Assembly (NCBI GenBank): GCA_038363925.1
Contig: JAQQWL010000006.1
Location: 5,498,501 to 5,562,500 of the forward strand
Length of the DNA: 64,000 bases
Direction: 5' to 3'
Source of the DNA: Apiospora phragmitis
Lineage: Eukaryota; Ascomycota; Sordariomycetes; Amphisphaeriales; Apiosporaceae
Part shown: piece by piece, positions 49,481-60,170 of the stretch
How the letters are laid out: every line of letters starts with the position of its first letter
Numbering within the stretch: position 1 is the stretch's first letter
The notes under the pieces: model-generated
What the model was told of the DNA's origin: nothing
Databases searched by the model: none
The model's input: the letters and a program-made list of their open reading frames with translations, nothing else
Made by a program: the position numbers and the translations under genes

Positions 49481-49880
49481 CGGGTCTTCGTCCACCCACG
49501 CTGATGCTTCCAAATCCAGACTTCGAAGCAGATTCGCCGGAAGCAGCGGCGCAGTGGACGGTACCGTCCTCGTGCTGCAGACCACCGTCCGGGTCGAGTG
49601 GCGTTGGGTGGGGCTGTTGGCGACGCAGATGCTGCTGGCGCTCCTCTTCCTGGCCGTGACAGTGGCCCAGACCAAGGCCACGGGGGTGCCGATCGTGAAG
49701 GAGGACTCCCTGGCGATACTCTGCGGCCTCTCGCCGGAGACGCGGGCACTTGTTCTGTCGGCGGGGGCCGACGCGGGCGGGGTGCAGGATGCGGCTGCGG
49801 AGGTGAAGGTGAAGCTGGAGCCCGACGACTCGGCTATTGGGATGCGTTTGACGGCGCATACCCCTTATCAGAGTGGGTAA
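49481..49880 (+). pseudogene. C-terminal fragment of a fungal integral membrane protein
   Basis: An open frame without an ATG encodes VRVEWRWVGLLATQMLLALL, one clear transmembrane helix, followed by AVTVAQTKATGVPIVKEDSL and a soluble tail. Large fungal membrane proteins of the DUF3176 type end in this way (a W-rich entry, a helix, then a conserved Lys-Ser loop). Only the last helix and tail are present; the other helices are missing both upstream and downstream. I read it as a gene fragment, in keeping with the truncated neighbours on both sides. Confidence 0.4.
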
Positions 49881-51251
49881 ATGCTGTATGGGTAGAGCTT
49901 ATTCGCTGATTGATGAGTTACTGCCACTATTAGCATGTTGCATCCATGATGGCGTTATCGCGGGATATCCCATATTAATGTCAAGGACTTTGGGGATGAC
50001 GGGGAGGGGGCGGATGGCGCCATATGCACGAGAATGACGCAGGCTGTCGAACCGACTTGGGTTGTGCTAAGGTAACCTGAGCATGGGCCACTATAAGTTG
50101 CAATAATGCAAGCTCTGTTACTCTGATTGACTTTATCTCGATGAATGATTAACAATTTCGCTATGAATCCGCGAGCAGTCCCCATAAAGTCGGTAGCAGT
50201 AATCGGAGCTGGTGCATCTGGTATGCCAAGACGACGTGGGAGAAACAACTTGGCAATGCTGACGATGGCTAGGGACGATAACGGCGGCAGCTCTCAAAGC
50301 CGAGGACAATTTCGAACGAATCGTTGTCTTTGAACGCAGAGCGACTCCGGGTGGAACATGGTAAACCCAACCACAAGGTCCTCAAGCAACGCCGCCCGCC
50401 AGGCTAATGCCGTAATTCTAGGATCTACGATGCGGATCCGCACCGGAATCTCCCAATACTCCCCGTTGCTTCCGCCCGCGGTTGATCCGCCGCTAGAGAT
50501 TCCGGATAATCTACCACGAGATACCCCCCAGGATGACCGGGAGAGATTCTCCAAGACACCTATCTACGATGCTTTGACGTGAGTTCGGGACAGGTATAAA
50601 TCCGATATATACATACACATGCTGACTTCTAAAACCCTCAGAACAAATGTGCCAGATATAGCCATGTGATTCTCCGATGCGCGCTTTGCCTACGGGCCGT
50701 TCCCTCCGCACTGGGTGCCCCGGCAGTATCTGGAGATATACTTTGCGCAACATCAGCTGGACCCCTTGCTCGTCGCCAACACTACAGTCGAGGATGTCTC
50801 GGGTCTATCTACCGAGACGTCTGAATAATGGAGACTTACCTTGCGGAAGTATGACAGACTCAGGGGGGTGTACGTATGGTGGGAAGAAGTGTTTAACGCG
50901 GTCGTCATTGCCAATGTCCACTATTCGGTGCCTTATGTAAGAAATGATCTTGTTGGCATGGAATTCTAAAGACCAGACTTCGCCATCATGAGAAAAAGGA
51001 CTGACATAACAAAAGATCCCTTCTGGAACGCGGCGGCCAACGGGGCGCGAGCTCTACGACTACGGCAACGGCAAGCTCGTCGGGAACTACTGGCACACTT
51101 TCTTCCACGACTACGCGAACCTCGCCGTCGTGGGCATGCTGCGCACCCTGACCTTCCGCAGCTTCGAGTACCAGGCCGTCGCCATTGCCAGTCGCTGGGC
51201 CGGTCGAGCGTCAGTACCGCTGCCGCCGGTCGAGGAGCAGCGGCGGTGGGA

Positions 51252-51907
51252 GAAGGACCGGCTGGAATTGTTGTTATATTGATTAACGTCTATGGGGGTA
51301 TACCGCTGATAGCGGTATACCCGGCCTCCCAGGGGGTATATGAGGCGTGCCGAGCTAGCTATTGAACTATCCGACAAAATCGTTAACCGTAGTCGTATTC
51401 GAGGTAGAGGAGAACTACCGAGAGTTACTAGAAGTTCGTAGCAGCGTACGCTACTACTACGTCTCCCCTTCCTCCCGATGGCCTCATGCCGAGTCCAGCC
51501 CTACGGCCGGTTAAGGGTCCGGACACATTTCATCTACCCTTCCCGAGTCCGTCGTCCCATCCCGAGCCACCGTATATCGCCCGTTATCCTTTACCCCAAT
51601 CGTATTCCGAGGCCTCCCGGCAAAGCACTCACCGGTTCACTCGGAATTTGAACGTGTCGAGTCGTAATAACGGTATCGTACCCGGCGTCGGCGTCGTACA
51701 CGACGGCTTGTGGTCGGGGTCGGTATCGCGGTACCTTCCAGCTATTATTAAGATAATAGCCGCCGATGTCTTCGTCGCAGTTCTCGTTGTCGGACGAAAC
51801 ACTGCTTCCACCTATATACCACGGTTTGTATGCGCGATTCTCGGTCGTGCACGGACCATGGTAGGGTGAAAAAAGTTGTATGTGGGAAGGTTGAAGGACC
51901 GGCTGGA
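51252..51907. mobile_element. insertion in FMO pseudogene flanked by 15-bp direct repeats
   Basis: The 15-mer GAAGGACCGGCTGGA occurs at 51252-51266 and again at 51893-51907. The FMO reading (EKDRL then EAARRDG) is continuous if the 626 bp between them plus one repeat are removed, so the insert arrived with a 15-bp duplication. The insert has no recognised coding domain, no terminal inverted repeats at its edges and no poly-A tail. A non-LTR-type or unknown non-autonomous element would explain the long duplication; this is inference. Confidence 0.6.
51296..51322. repeat. perfect inverted repeat, 12-bp arms, 3-nt loop
   Basis: GGGTATACCGCT, loop GAT, AGCGGTATACCC, near the left end of the insertion. 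It could fold as a hairpin in RNA or DNA or be a symmetrical protein-binding site. Confidence 0.7.
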
Positions 51908-52217
51908 GGCGGCACGGCGGGACGGGACCAGGTTCCAAGACGTCGGGCGGGAGTACGGTGACATGTTTAGATACTTCCAGAAACTGTTTGACATCGCGGG
52001 GCTCGGCACTCTGAAGGGAAAGGGGCGCCTACCTCCTGTCTTGAGCGACGAGCTTATGTGGGCGTTGGAGCACTTGAAGAAGTATCCGGAGAAGGGTATG
52101 GGAAGAGAGGGCGGAAAAGCAGATCAGTCGTCGGCAGGCACAGCAGAAAGTGACGGGGATGACGAATGGGTTGTGGTTGATAGGTCGCATGAAAATTGGC
52201 TGGTGACTGTGAGCTGA

Positions 52218-52457
52218 ATTGCGTCGCGAAAGGGGCTACTGAATTCATCGTCTAGGCGGCACAAACAATATGGGCTTTTTAATTTAGTTTATTGTCAGGG
52301 TTGACTGCTAACGAATTAGCGAATGTAACACGGAAGCCGAAATTAGCCACGCGATTCTCTACTCCTAATTGTCCCGGCCTGGCTGATTTGGTGTTGAACG
52401 GCATCTCGCTCAAGCTCAAGGAACACTTTGCAAGTGACCAAATCCCCAGTGCGTCAT
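52218..52457. other. short intergenic region
   Basis: 240 bp, no gene. Confidence 0.4.
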
Positions 52458-52743
52458 CTAGCACTGAATGGAAACAGAGCCGAACAAGATGGGATTGCAG
52501 CCATTCTGGACTTTCTCGCTGGAGCCTGCACAGTTACCCCCAGACCAGGTTTTGACGGTGCAACCACTACTAAGTGTAAGCTACGTAGCGGCACCGAACG
52601 TGAAGAGGAACAGTATTACCTGTTTGATAGGCTGATGGAGCGGACATTGCTGTAGGGTGCGCAACGGTGGGGCCGGGTGCCGGCGCAGGGGCAGCGAATG
52701 TTCCAATGAAGCCAAGGGCTGCGATGGCGTCTCCGATCTGCAT
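52458..52743 (-). pseudogene. small cysteine-rich secreted protein, frameshifted or mis-assembled
   Basis: ATG 52743 opens a signal-peptide-like start (MQIGDAIAALGFIGTFAAP) followed by a Pro/Ala-rich propeptide-like stretch. About 60 codons in, the frame closes (TAG), but a frame offset by one base encodes a compact Cys-rich end: SGCTVKTWSGGNC, then KVQNGC and NPILFGSVSIQC before a TAG at 52458. The even Cys spacing (four Cys in about 36 residues, C-terminal Cys last) is typical of small secreted fungal proteins. The 286-bp span is one base more than a whole number of codons, so one extra base would explain the break. No splice pair of normal intron length restores the frame. Function unknown. 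Confidence 0.45.
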
Positions 52744-54386
52744 CTTGACTTGATTGATTCAAGGGGTTTTATGGACTATACGTGTTGAAGTGAAGGGGAG
52801 ACTGTGGCGCTGAAGAGAAAGATCTTGGGTTGAATAGAAAACCACAGTCGGTCGCTGTTCTCCTATTTATAAATGTAAGATTCGTAACGTCACGAAGACT
52901 GCCACGCCCAATCTCACCACCAGTGGCTACTGCCCAGTCCGCAGCACCAAGGATGTGTGAAGTCTCCAAAGTGATGAAACCGCCATTGTTTGCAGCCGGT
53001 GAGCCTTCAGCGAAGATCATCTCAAGTCCTGCCAATCTTTATCTTTATCGAGAGGCATTGGTACCGCCCTGAATTCAGGCCGCTTGTAATTACACGGCGC
53101 CTGGTCAAGATCTTCTGTCGTCCATGATCTCTATTTCTGTCCTCGATCCGGCTGTCTGGCGGAGAAGGGATCAAGGCCACTAGATGATGCTCACCAGCTT
53201 CCACCGCCAGCGAAGCCCATCACCTTGATGCTACTTTCCATTGCCGATCCTATCCTATTTTATGGTTCTAAGACGCAATGCTTCAATCCCTGTGTCGCAA
53301 AGAGTGAGACAGTGTCGCGCAACAGAATCAGCTGACAGCCTTATGTGCGCCCTTCGAGTCAGGCTTGCCATCTCAGACTACGAGAGTTGCTCCTCTCCAT
53401 CCCACCGTTGCGTTTCGGGGCCGATCATATCAAGCTAGGGCCGACCGGTGACGGGAGGAATGAAGGCTGTCAGCCTTTGTAAAACCTCGATCTCGTTGGC
53501 TTGCTCGGTCATACATCCACAGCGCTATGCTGTCAGCCAGTCGCTCTTAGTGAGGCCTATAGCGCCATAGTGCAATTGTCAGTCAGATCGTTCCGTGTAT
53601 ATTATGGGTTCGCCACACCGAAACGCAACATATCGCGGACCTGTCGAACATCGGCCCCGAAGATCATCCTTAAGCCTGTAACCACCGACGTAAGTGGCTC
53701 TGCTAATCACCATTCGCATGCAGCCTTTCGGCACCGCCAGTCCAATGCATTGGCAATTTGGATATAGAACCAGACGATCCATACTGTGGACATTCTTTCC
53801 TTGTGTTAGTGGCCTTTATTTTGCTCGAGGCCTATTCCAAGCGAAAGGGAAGCCTTCACGGAGAAACCAATATTACTTTCTCCGTGTAAGACGTGAGATC
53901 ATGAGGGTAATCATTCCTAGGCGTGTCAGAACATAGTCTCATTGCCAGGGGGTCGATCCAATGTTCCCAGCAGGCTAGTATGTTGCAAACTGGTTTATTA
54001 CGTCATTCCAGCGAGTCGTGTTACCCTTGATGATTTTGACTCATTTTACCTAATGCTCTTTCTCTAGCCGGTCCCCTGGACTTCTTAGTACACTATCATG
54101 TGACCGCTGCTGTAAAATAGCCACACAGGCTATGCACTTCCAGGCATTGACTAAAATATTACATCAATCACGGGACAAGGGAAAATAGCCAAGGCCTGAG
54201 CAGCAAATAATCTCGTTAGATCTCTACTGCAAGGCAGCTAAGTTAAAACCAAAAGATGACAATACAAGAGGCATATTGATGCCAAACCAGGCCGAAAAAC
54301 AAATAGCTCTCAGGCAAACATTCTTGACGATGGCCCACGGAGGCTACTCTTTCAATCACTGCTCCCTTTTAGTTCAGTTTCCTAGC
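52744..54386. other. intergenic, 1.6 kb
   Basis: No supported gene. Several short frames lack starts and family features. Base composition is close to neutral, without the strong TA bias of the RIP blocks. Confidence 0.45.
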
Positions 54387-55318
54387 TCAAGGATCCTCAT
54401 CATTGCGGCTGTTTTGCGAAAAGAAAACCGCACAACAATCACGGAAGGCGGCGACGCTTGAAGTCATCTCTTGGTAGCCCAGGGGCTTCCGAGAGGGGCA
54501 GTCATAGTCGTACTCTACGAACTTGAAGTTGGAGATCTGCTTGCAGAATTCGGCCGTGAACGGCAGCGCGTCGCTGCATCGACCATCGGTGAGCTCAGTC
54601 CACTCCCAGGCGATGCCTCCCAGTCCTCATCGTATTGCAGAGGCGGGAGATTGCCCCGCGAAGCCACGAGCCACCAATACTTCTGACCGAGGTCCCATAG
54701 GCCACGGGCCTCACGACACTCGCTCCGAGGGTGAGGTGCGTTGTGCAACGCACAGGCAGCGATGGTGCCATCTCTGCCGGGCGGGCCGGCGCAGCTCTTG
54801 ATGGTGTGGCTCAGCTTGTTGCACCACCCGCACACTTCGTCGTTGTCAAGTTTCTGCTTCTTTGGCGGGCTGCTGGTCTGCTGAGGGGCAGGTGTTGCGG
54901 TCGACGGTGCTGTAGAGGGGGCTCTAGGAGGGGCTGGCGAAGGAGCACGGGGGAAGGCGCGGGACTCGAGCCGCGTGGCGTGAGGCTCGAAGAATGGCAA
55001 ATCGACCTCGTCCAGGTCCCGTTCTGCTTGGAGGTCGGCAAAGGCCCTGCGGCGAAGGAAGTGGACTCTCGATCGCGGGAACTTGCCGTCAGGTTGCTCT
55101 TCGGCGTAGTGTGTCGCCATCAACTTAACATCGTCAACCGAGTGGGCGGCATAGAGGAGGTGATTGGGCCTGGCGGTGCGAAAGTTGCTGAACTTCAGTC
55201 TTATCTGTAGGAATGTTGATGGCTTGCCGGGAAGCGGACTTGGCTCTTGACCTTCAGCACCCACTTCGCGGAGAGCATGAAGAGCGGTCAGTCCCTTATT
55301 GACTGGTGTATCGGCCAT
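54387..55318 (-). CDS. zinc-knuckle (CCHC) hypothetical protein (apparent 1-bp frameshift)
   Basis: A single exon from ATG 55318, 310 aa when one missing base is allowed near 54,604-54,612. The N-terminal 130 residues look folded (TARPNHLLYAAHSVDDVKLM; FPRSRVHFLRRRAFADLQ). A Pro/Ser/Ala-rich linker follows, then a CCHC zinc knuckle CGWCNKLSHTIKSC (C-x2-C-x4-H-x4-C) and a second Cys/His pair (ACALHNAPHPRSEC). After the break the frame continues with ALPFTAEFCKQISNFKFVEY and ends at 54387. With one base added the length is an exact number of codons. CCHC knuckles bind single-stranded nucleic acid or proteins; the family is of unknown function, and a domesticated gag origin is possible but unproven. 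Confidence 0.65.
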
Positions 55319-55527
55319 CTTGGTGACGACGCAGTGGTTTTTGTCTTCTTCTTTGGCGATCTGCTGAGAGGGTTAGGCGTGGCGAGCAGTGTTGTGTTGA
55401 GGGAAGTCGAGAGGATTTCCAACTTGGTTGCCGAAATTGAACAAACAAGACAGCTTGGGTGGGGCCCAAACGGTGACCTGAGAATGGAAGCCAAAGGTCG
55501 ATTGATGCAAATCAAGAACTTTACCTG

Positions 55528-55806
55528 TCATCTTTGGTGCAAACCAGTTGCCTGTCCCCAAATACACGAGTAACAATGCAGCCACTCCTTCTCAGGAACT
55601 GAACCTATTTCTCTCCTTGCCACCATAAAATCACACAACCTCGTCGAACACCGAAGTGGGCGACAGTCCTGACAAAGCAAGACCCTACGGCTAGCATCCA
55701 GTCGTCCCATGAATGGTACTATCCTCCGCTCCGAGTTGCCTGTCTCGTCGATATTGGCCAAATAATACATGAGACCTTCCCATAACTCCACCACAAAATA
55801 TGGCAT
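55528..55806 (-). CDS. possible small Cys-rich protein, 92 aa
   Basis: ATG at 55806 opens a single frame (MPYFVVELWEGLMYYLANID) with two Cys groups, LLCQDCRPLRCSTRLC and LHCYSC, which could bind zinc. The pattern resembles the Cys-rich parts of fungal F-box-like proteins, but no F-box is present and no partner exon was found. It lies 209 bp upstream of the zinc-knuckle gene on the same strand. Real gene, exon or relic cannot be separated here. Confidence 0.35.
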   Translation of the reverse strand: MPYFVVELWEGLMYYLANIDETGNSERRIVPFMGRLDASRRVLLCQDCRPLRCSTRLCDFMVARREIGSVPEKEWLHCYSCIWGQATGLHQR

Positions 55807-55929
55807 CGAATCAGACGCATCACCATAAATCTATTGGTTGTGCGCAAGTGCGATTACTGTTGGCAAGCATCACATTCGTCCTGGCAAGCTGCTAACTTAT
55901 CGATCTCTCCAGCATGTCCTGATTCTACC

Positions 55930-56288
55930 ATGTCCGAACGCGCATTGAGTTGAGCCAATCACAAGCCCTTGATCGTCTAGAGCAAGCCGCTTCCGTTACC
56001 GCCCCTCATGCTGCCATCCTGGACGGCATCCTCGACTGCGGCAATGAGGCGGACGGTGATTCTGGTCCCAAGGTCGACGCTGAAAGGCCCGCCAATATAG
56101 CAGCCTCGACACAGACCGACGAGAAACCGAGCGAAGGCTATGCTTCCAAGGGTACCCAGACGGAGGATCTCGACAAGGAGGAAGACAGATCCATTGAGAA
56201 TAACTCCAACACCATGGAGGCTGGCGCTAGCGATGATGACGACTCCAGTCATCTCTGGCAACGGATTGCTGCAAATACGAACGTTTGA
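55930..56288 (+). CDS. hypothetical acidic protein, start unresolved
   Basis: A clear coding-like frame from about 55,950 to TGA at 56286 encodes LEQAASVTAPHAAILDGILD, then an acidic, Thr/Gln-rich stretch (STQTDEKPS; KGTQTEDLDKEE) ending DSSHLWQRIAANTNV. The nearest ATG (55930) is in a different frame, so a missing base or an unseen upstream exon is needed. An exon near 55,800 with a plausible GTGCGA donor and CTCCAG acceptor also fails to match the frame. The family is not recognised. Probably disordered. Confidence 0.4.
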
Positions 56289-56439
56289 CCAATCCAGGGC
56301 TGGATAGGGGCTGCTGTTGCACGATAGAGAGCAACAGGCGGTACATGAAGTGCATTCTGAAGGGGAGAAAAACAATGTTGCAAAGGAAAATAACCTTTCA
56401 GTGCTATATATAGACAAAAGAGACTGGTTCCCAAGCGCG

Positions 56440-58207
56440 TAACTCCCGCTAGGGTGCTTTACCCCTGTAGTCGAGAAAGCGCTGTCGTACCTCCCGGGTT
56501 TAGCCCCCCTTCCCGATTGGGTATCGCGCGGTCATATACCCCTGTCTCCACCTAAATACATATATAAGACTACCTTCCCGTAAAGTCCCCTCGATATATA
56601 CTTAACTTCTTTCTTCTCTTTCTTTATTATAAGATTAATTACGACGCTTATTATACTTATCTATAACTATAGGTCCGACCTACCTTTTTTAACCCCATCT
56701 GCGTTCCGGCTTAATCTAACTCTACTATTATCGCTACCTATTTTCCACACTATACATTAATCTTGATATAAGTTATACTAAAAATAATATTCTCTTTATC
56801 ACTACTTTAAGTCTTATTTAAAGATTAGCTACCGGTAAACTCTTCGCAGCTATAGAGGCTTCCTCCGTCTCCTAAAAGCTGCTTTTATTCTAATAACGTT
56901 CGCCTACTCGAAGCCATATTAGTATCACTACCGCGCTATTACCTTCATTTCAAATATACGACGTTCCGGGACTTGTCTCTTCTAATCATCTACACATAAC
57001 GGCGAGACCACGTTAACAATACAGCCACATTGTCAGCTTTTATTCCGGTTGAGGAAGGTCCCATTCTCGTCTCATCTCCAGAGGCCAACGCAGCTGCCTT
57101 GGCCTCGGATGTAGGACGTTCTGCGACTCGTCTCTTCCACTCATCTCCCCTTTTTCGGCGAGGCCACGTCAGCACTGCATCCAACTATGCGGCCTCGGAT
57201 GAGAGGATATTTTATTATCGTCTTATTTCCAGACAAAGATCACTATTGCCGCGTCATCACGGCCACGCGGCTGCCTTGGCTTCGGATACAGGACGTTCAA
57301 GGACTCGTCTCTTCCAATCATCCACGCATAATGGCGAGACCACGTCAATACTGCAGCCACACTGTCAGCTTTTATTCCAGATGAGGAAGGTCCTATTCTC
57401 GTCTCATCTCCAGAGGATCAGCCAGCTGCCTTGGCTTCGGATGAAGGGCGTTCCGTCTTGATCTCGACCAATTAGTCACTAGATGTCGGTGGGCTATATG
57501 TGGTACCGCAGCTGGCCTGCGGTTAATTCGGTTCTATTAATTTCTCCGCGTGTATTTACCGGGAGCGATTGGCCGAAACTAAGAGTGGCACATATGACTG
57601 ACGTCTCTAGTATGTGCTTTGCCAGCTCATTGGTCTCCATGCTGCACTCCTAGTCACCGAAGTCAATGTCAGGATGCATCTAGTGCGGCATAGATTAATA
57701 CGAAATCTTAGCAGGCCACAAGTTCAAGGCTACAACGGAAGATGGTTAGTAAAAATTAGGAGAATACTGTTAAGAATGTGATATGCCGATTGTTCTATGT
57801 ATAAATATCTACTGTTCGAGCTAAATCCCCCTTTCCTAAAATGTCTCGAATACATTAAACTTCGAGTCTAAAAGCCCTTCTACACTTCACTTAAAAAGCT
57901 ATAATCATACTATATTCTTTTATAAGCGACTATATCATATTTTCTAACCCCTAATATACCGCTCCCTAAGCCCAGTAAAACTCCTTACGAAAAAAAGCTA
58001 AGCGGCGATAATACGTACATAGGTAATAATCACAGGGCGGATCTCGTGCCGACCTCCGTCGTAAGATTTCTAATAAAGCCGAAAGTATCGTTTAGCAGCG
58101 GAAAAGGAGCCTACTCTTAAAACCTAATCTCGCTTATTAAAGATGACGAATTTCGAAATCCTACGCCGATTCCGCCCTAGAAAAGCGGTAACAACCATTA
58201 GGCAGAA
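56440..58207. repeat. RIP-degraded, AT-rich repeat-derived DNA
   Basis: High TA content, scattered TAA/TAG and lack of coding frames mark RIP-affected sequence. No transposase or reverse transcriptase piece could be read. An imperfect tandem array at 56,960-57,470 is listed separately. Confidence 0.55.
56960..57470. repeat. imperfect tandem repeat, three units of about 155-177 bp
   Basis: Unit starts at 56960, 57115 and 57292, each beginning GACGTTC and followed by (G/A)ACT(T/C)GTCTCTTC; a partial fourth start lies near 57447. Units share GGCGAG(A/G)CCACGT and CAGCTGCCTTGGC(C/T)TCGGAT segments, with RIP-like differences and a length change in the middle unit. Confidence 0.65.
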
Positions 58208-59597
58208 GTGTCTGCCAGTTCTAGACAAAACGCGACTCTAAGTCTTCCGCCTGCCTTTTTCGCTTCGGGTCGATCTGTCGCCAGGCCCCAAGGTCCGGAG
58301 AGCGTTTCTTTCATTAGCACGCCCCCAGCCAAACTAGGTCACCCGGTTGTCGCCGAAGTACGGCCACCAGGGGCAGAATCGAGATCCCTTTCTGCTAGCA
58401 AGCCCCCTACCGCCGTAGATTCCTTATTCCACGGGATTCCGAGGGAAGACTTTCGAAATTTACCTTGGATGAAGGAGGCTGCGCAGCGTCGGAAGGCGCG
58501 GGAAGCGTCGATCCAAAGTATCCCTTGTCTATCTCAAAACAAGGACAGCCAGCCCCTGGAGGGTCTTACCATTGTCACTAGTGGTGCTCGGTTGATAAAT
58601 AGAGGGGCGCCAAGTTCTTCTAGAGTCCCTGATGGGAGCACGATTGGTCCTGCCTCGAAGATCCAACCAGATTCTGCCAGCAACACCGACTCGCGAGGCT
58701 CGGTGGTTGCCGGCACGAAACGCAAAACCCTGGAGGAACTATCCGCATCGAACGACGGCAACCTCCTTGATTCTCGTGGCGGGGCAAGTGATGACTATGC
58801 AAGTTCTCGAGACTACATAGTGGCGGCGGAAGCATTGCCCGCTCGCAAGCGTCAGAGGAGGACCGACCAGTCTTAACGACCAAGTTCACCATTGAGCCAG
58901 CCCCCTCGCCGCGATAACCCCGTTAGACGATCAGTCGAAACGTTACCAATATCCCATCCAGCATCTTCGAATATCGTTTCTCCCTTCAGCGCTACGTCTT
59001 ATAAAGAAATACTAATCTTTAACGGTATCTTAAAATGCGTAATAATGAACGGTTAGCAAACATATCAGCTTTAGTTCATTACGGACAAGCCCCAGGGCGC
59101 AGCGTATTATTCCTAATATATTTCTAATCATAAGGCTCCAGTTAGGTAGTATAGCTAGACCAAAAGGTCGCAAAAGCTATACTACTTACCTAGCAAGACT
59201 AATAAAGGTATATATTAATCCTATAAAATATTTCCCCGGGAATACTAACTAACTTCGAGAAGCTGAATCCGCTATTATTAGTAAGGTTAATAATCTGATC
59301 GCACGCTAGGGCTCGGGCCGTCGCGCTATGTTCCTCCTTAAGTAAGTAGACGGCACTCGCGATTAAATCCTTCGTACGGACATCGATAAAGAAATGGTCC
59401 GTAAATTCGAGGCAGGTTATGATAGTATCTATAAAGGCGTAGATATTCTAGGGGTACGTGGGAAGGGGGCGAAGAAGTAGTACAAGCTACATTAAAAGGA
59501 TCGTCCTCTTAAGGAAGAAGGATGGGTAGCCGAAAGATTGATCAGCAAGCGGCTGCTACGTGAACATGAGGAGCAGTCTAGCAAGGCGAAAAATTGA
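58208..59597 (+). pseudogene. RIP-damaged gene of unknown family
   Basis: The first part (58,208-58,876) is an open frame of 222 codons with no ATG at its start and TAG just before it. It is Ser/Pro/Arg-rich (FHGIPREDFRNLPWMKEAAQ) and ends with a basic nuclear-like signal (RKRQRR). After a TA-rich gap, 59,300-59,597 reads in coding style with RIP-type stops only: DIDKEMVRKFEAGYDSIYKG, then VDILGVRGKGAKK, TAG, and EEGWVAERLISKRLLREHEE. The stops sit where CAA or TGG would fit. The two parts may be one protein. No family is recognised; a multi-copy gene or transposon-carried gene would explain why RIP hit it. Confidence 0.45.
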
Positions 59598-59938
59598 TCA
59601 TCTGGATCTTAATTGCTTGGCATAGTATCTGATTTTTTTTCTTCACACACTCGGCACTACATAAATATCTCTTTTTTCTTATCGCTATACTGTTGGCACT
59701 TTGTATCGCAGTAGAAATACAAGCTATTTATCCTTATAATCCAGGCTTAAATTCCTCTATTTATAGCTATAATAGGTAATAAAGACTTATACTTATCCTT
59801 TCTATATAAAAGTTAATATTCTTGCAGCACAGCTTAGTAGCGGCGGTGTTTCGGCATTCTCTAATATCTATTATTAAGAGTCGGGTTTTACAAGTGAGGG
59901 GCTACGCTACTATTCCAAGTCTATTACCACCGTGACAC

Positions 59939-60008
59939 AGGAACCTTGATCCAGGAACCGTGATCCAGGAACTGCAATCCATAAATTGAGATCCAGGAAT
60001 TATGATCC
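59939..60008. repeat. minisatellite, five 14-bp units
   Basis: Five consecutive 14-mers of the form AGGAACCTTGATCC, AGGAACCGTGATCC, AGGAACTGCAATCC, ATAAATTGAGATCC, AGGAATTATGATCC. The ATCC end is constant and the middle varies. It lies about 160 bp before the NLR gene's first ATG. Confidence 0.8.
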
Positions 60009-60170
60009 AAGGGGGGGGCTGATGAGAGACTGATTCTAGTGTCCAATAGTCTCCCGATCAAAGTGGGTACAAAGTCTACAGAAAGGGTTACCCACCGTTT
60101 CCAGAAATCACTTTGTTAACGGACGATCGCTCGCAAAGCCTTAATCAAGTCACTTTACGCATTTCTCAAC

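Larger units (their letters stand above)
50145..52217 (+). pseudogene. flavin-containing monooxygenase (FMO-like), multiply disrupted
   Basis: Recognisable pieces in order: exon 50145-50220 with the FAD motif SVAVIGAGASG; exon 50273-50360 (FERIVVFERRATPGGTW), joined by a 52-nt intron; then IYDADPHRNLP from 50422. A frameshift near 50,450-50,480 follows, then LPPAVDPPLEIPDNLP and FSKTPIYDALT; next FSDARFAYGPFPPHW after a TGA, two more TAA/TAG-type stops, VFNAVVIANVHYSVPY (the usual ANGHYS signature altered to ANVHYS), a large internal gap, and C-terminal FRSFEYQAVAIASRWAGRA. The tail DRLEAARRDGTRFQDVGREY resumes after a 626-bp insertion and ends at 52217. FMOs oxidise heteroatoms or act in secondary metabolism. 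This copy is clearly dead: the NADPH-binding middle is largely lost. Confidence 0.8.

Noticed and set aside
55977..56417. 146-codon minus-strand frame
   Set aside because: Shadow of the acidic plus-strand protein; Ser/Cys/Leu-rich without motifs.
57768..57840. LTR-like start TGTTAAGAATGTG
   Set aside because: No second copy or polypurine tract nearby, so a retroelement boundary cannot be supported.
59939..60008. Short direct repeats considered as a CRISPR array
   Set aside because: Units are contiguous without spacers and the genome is fungal; it is a minisatellite.
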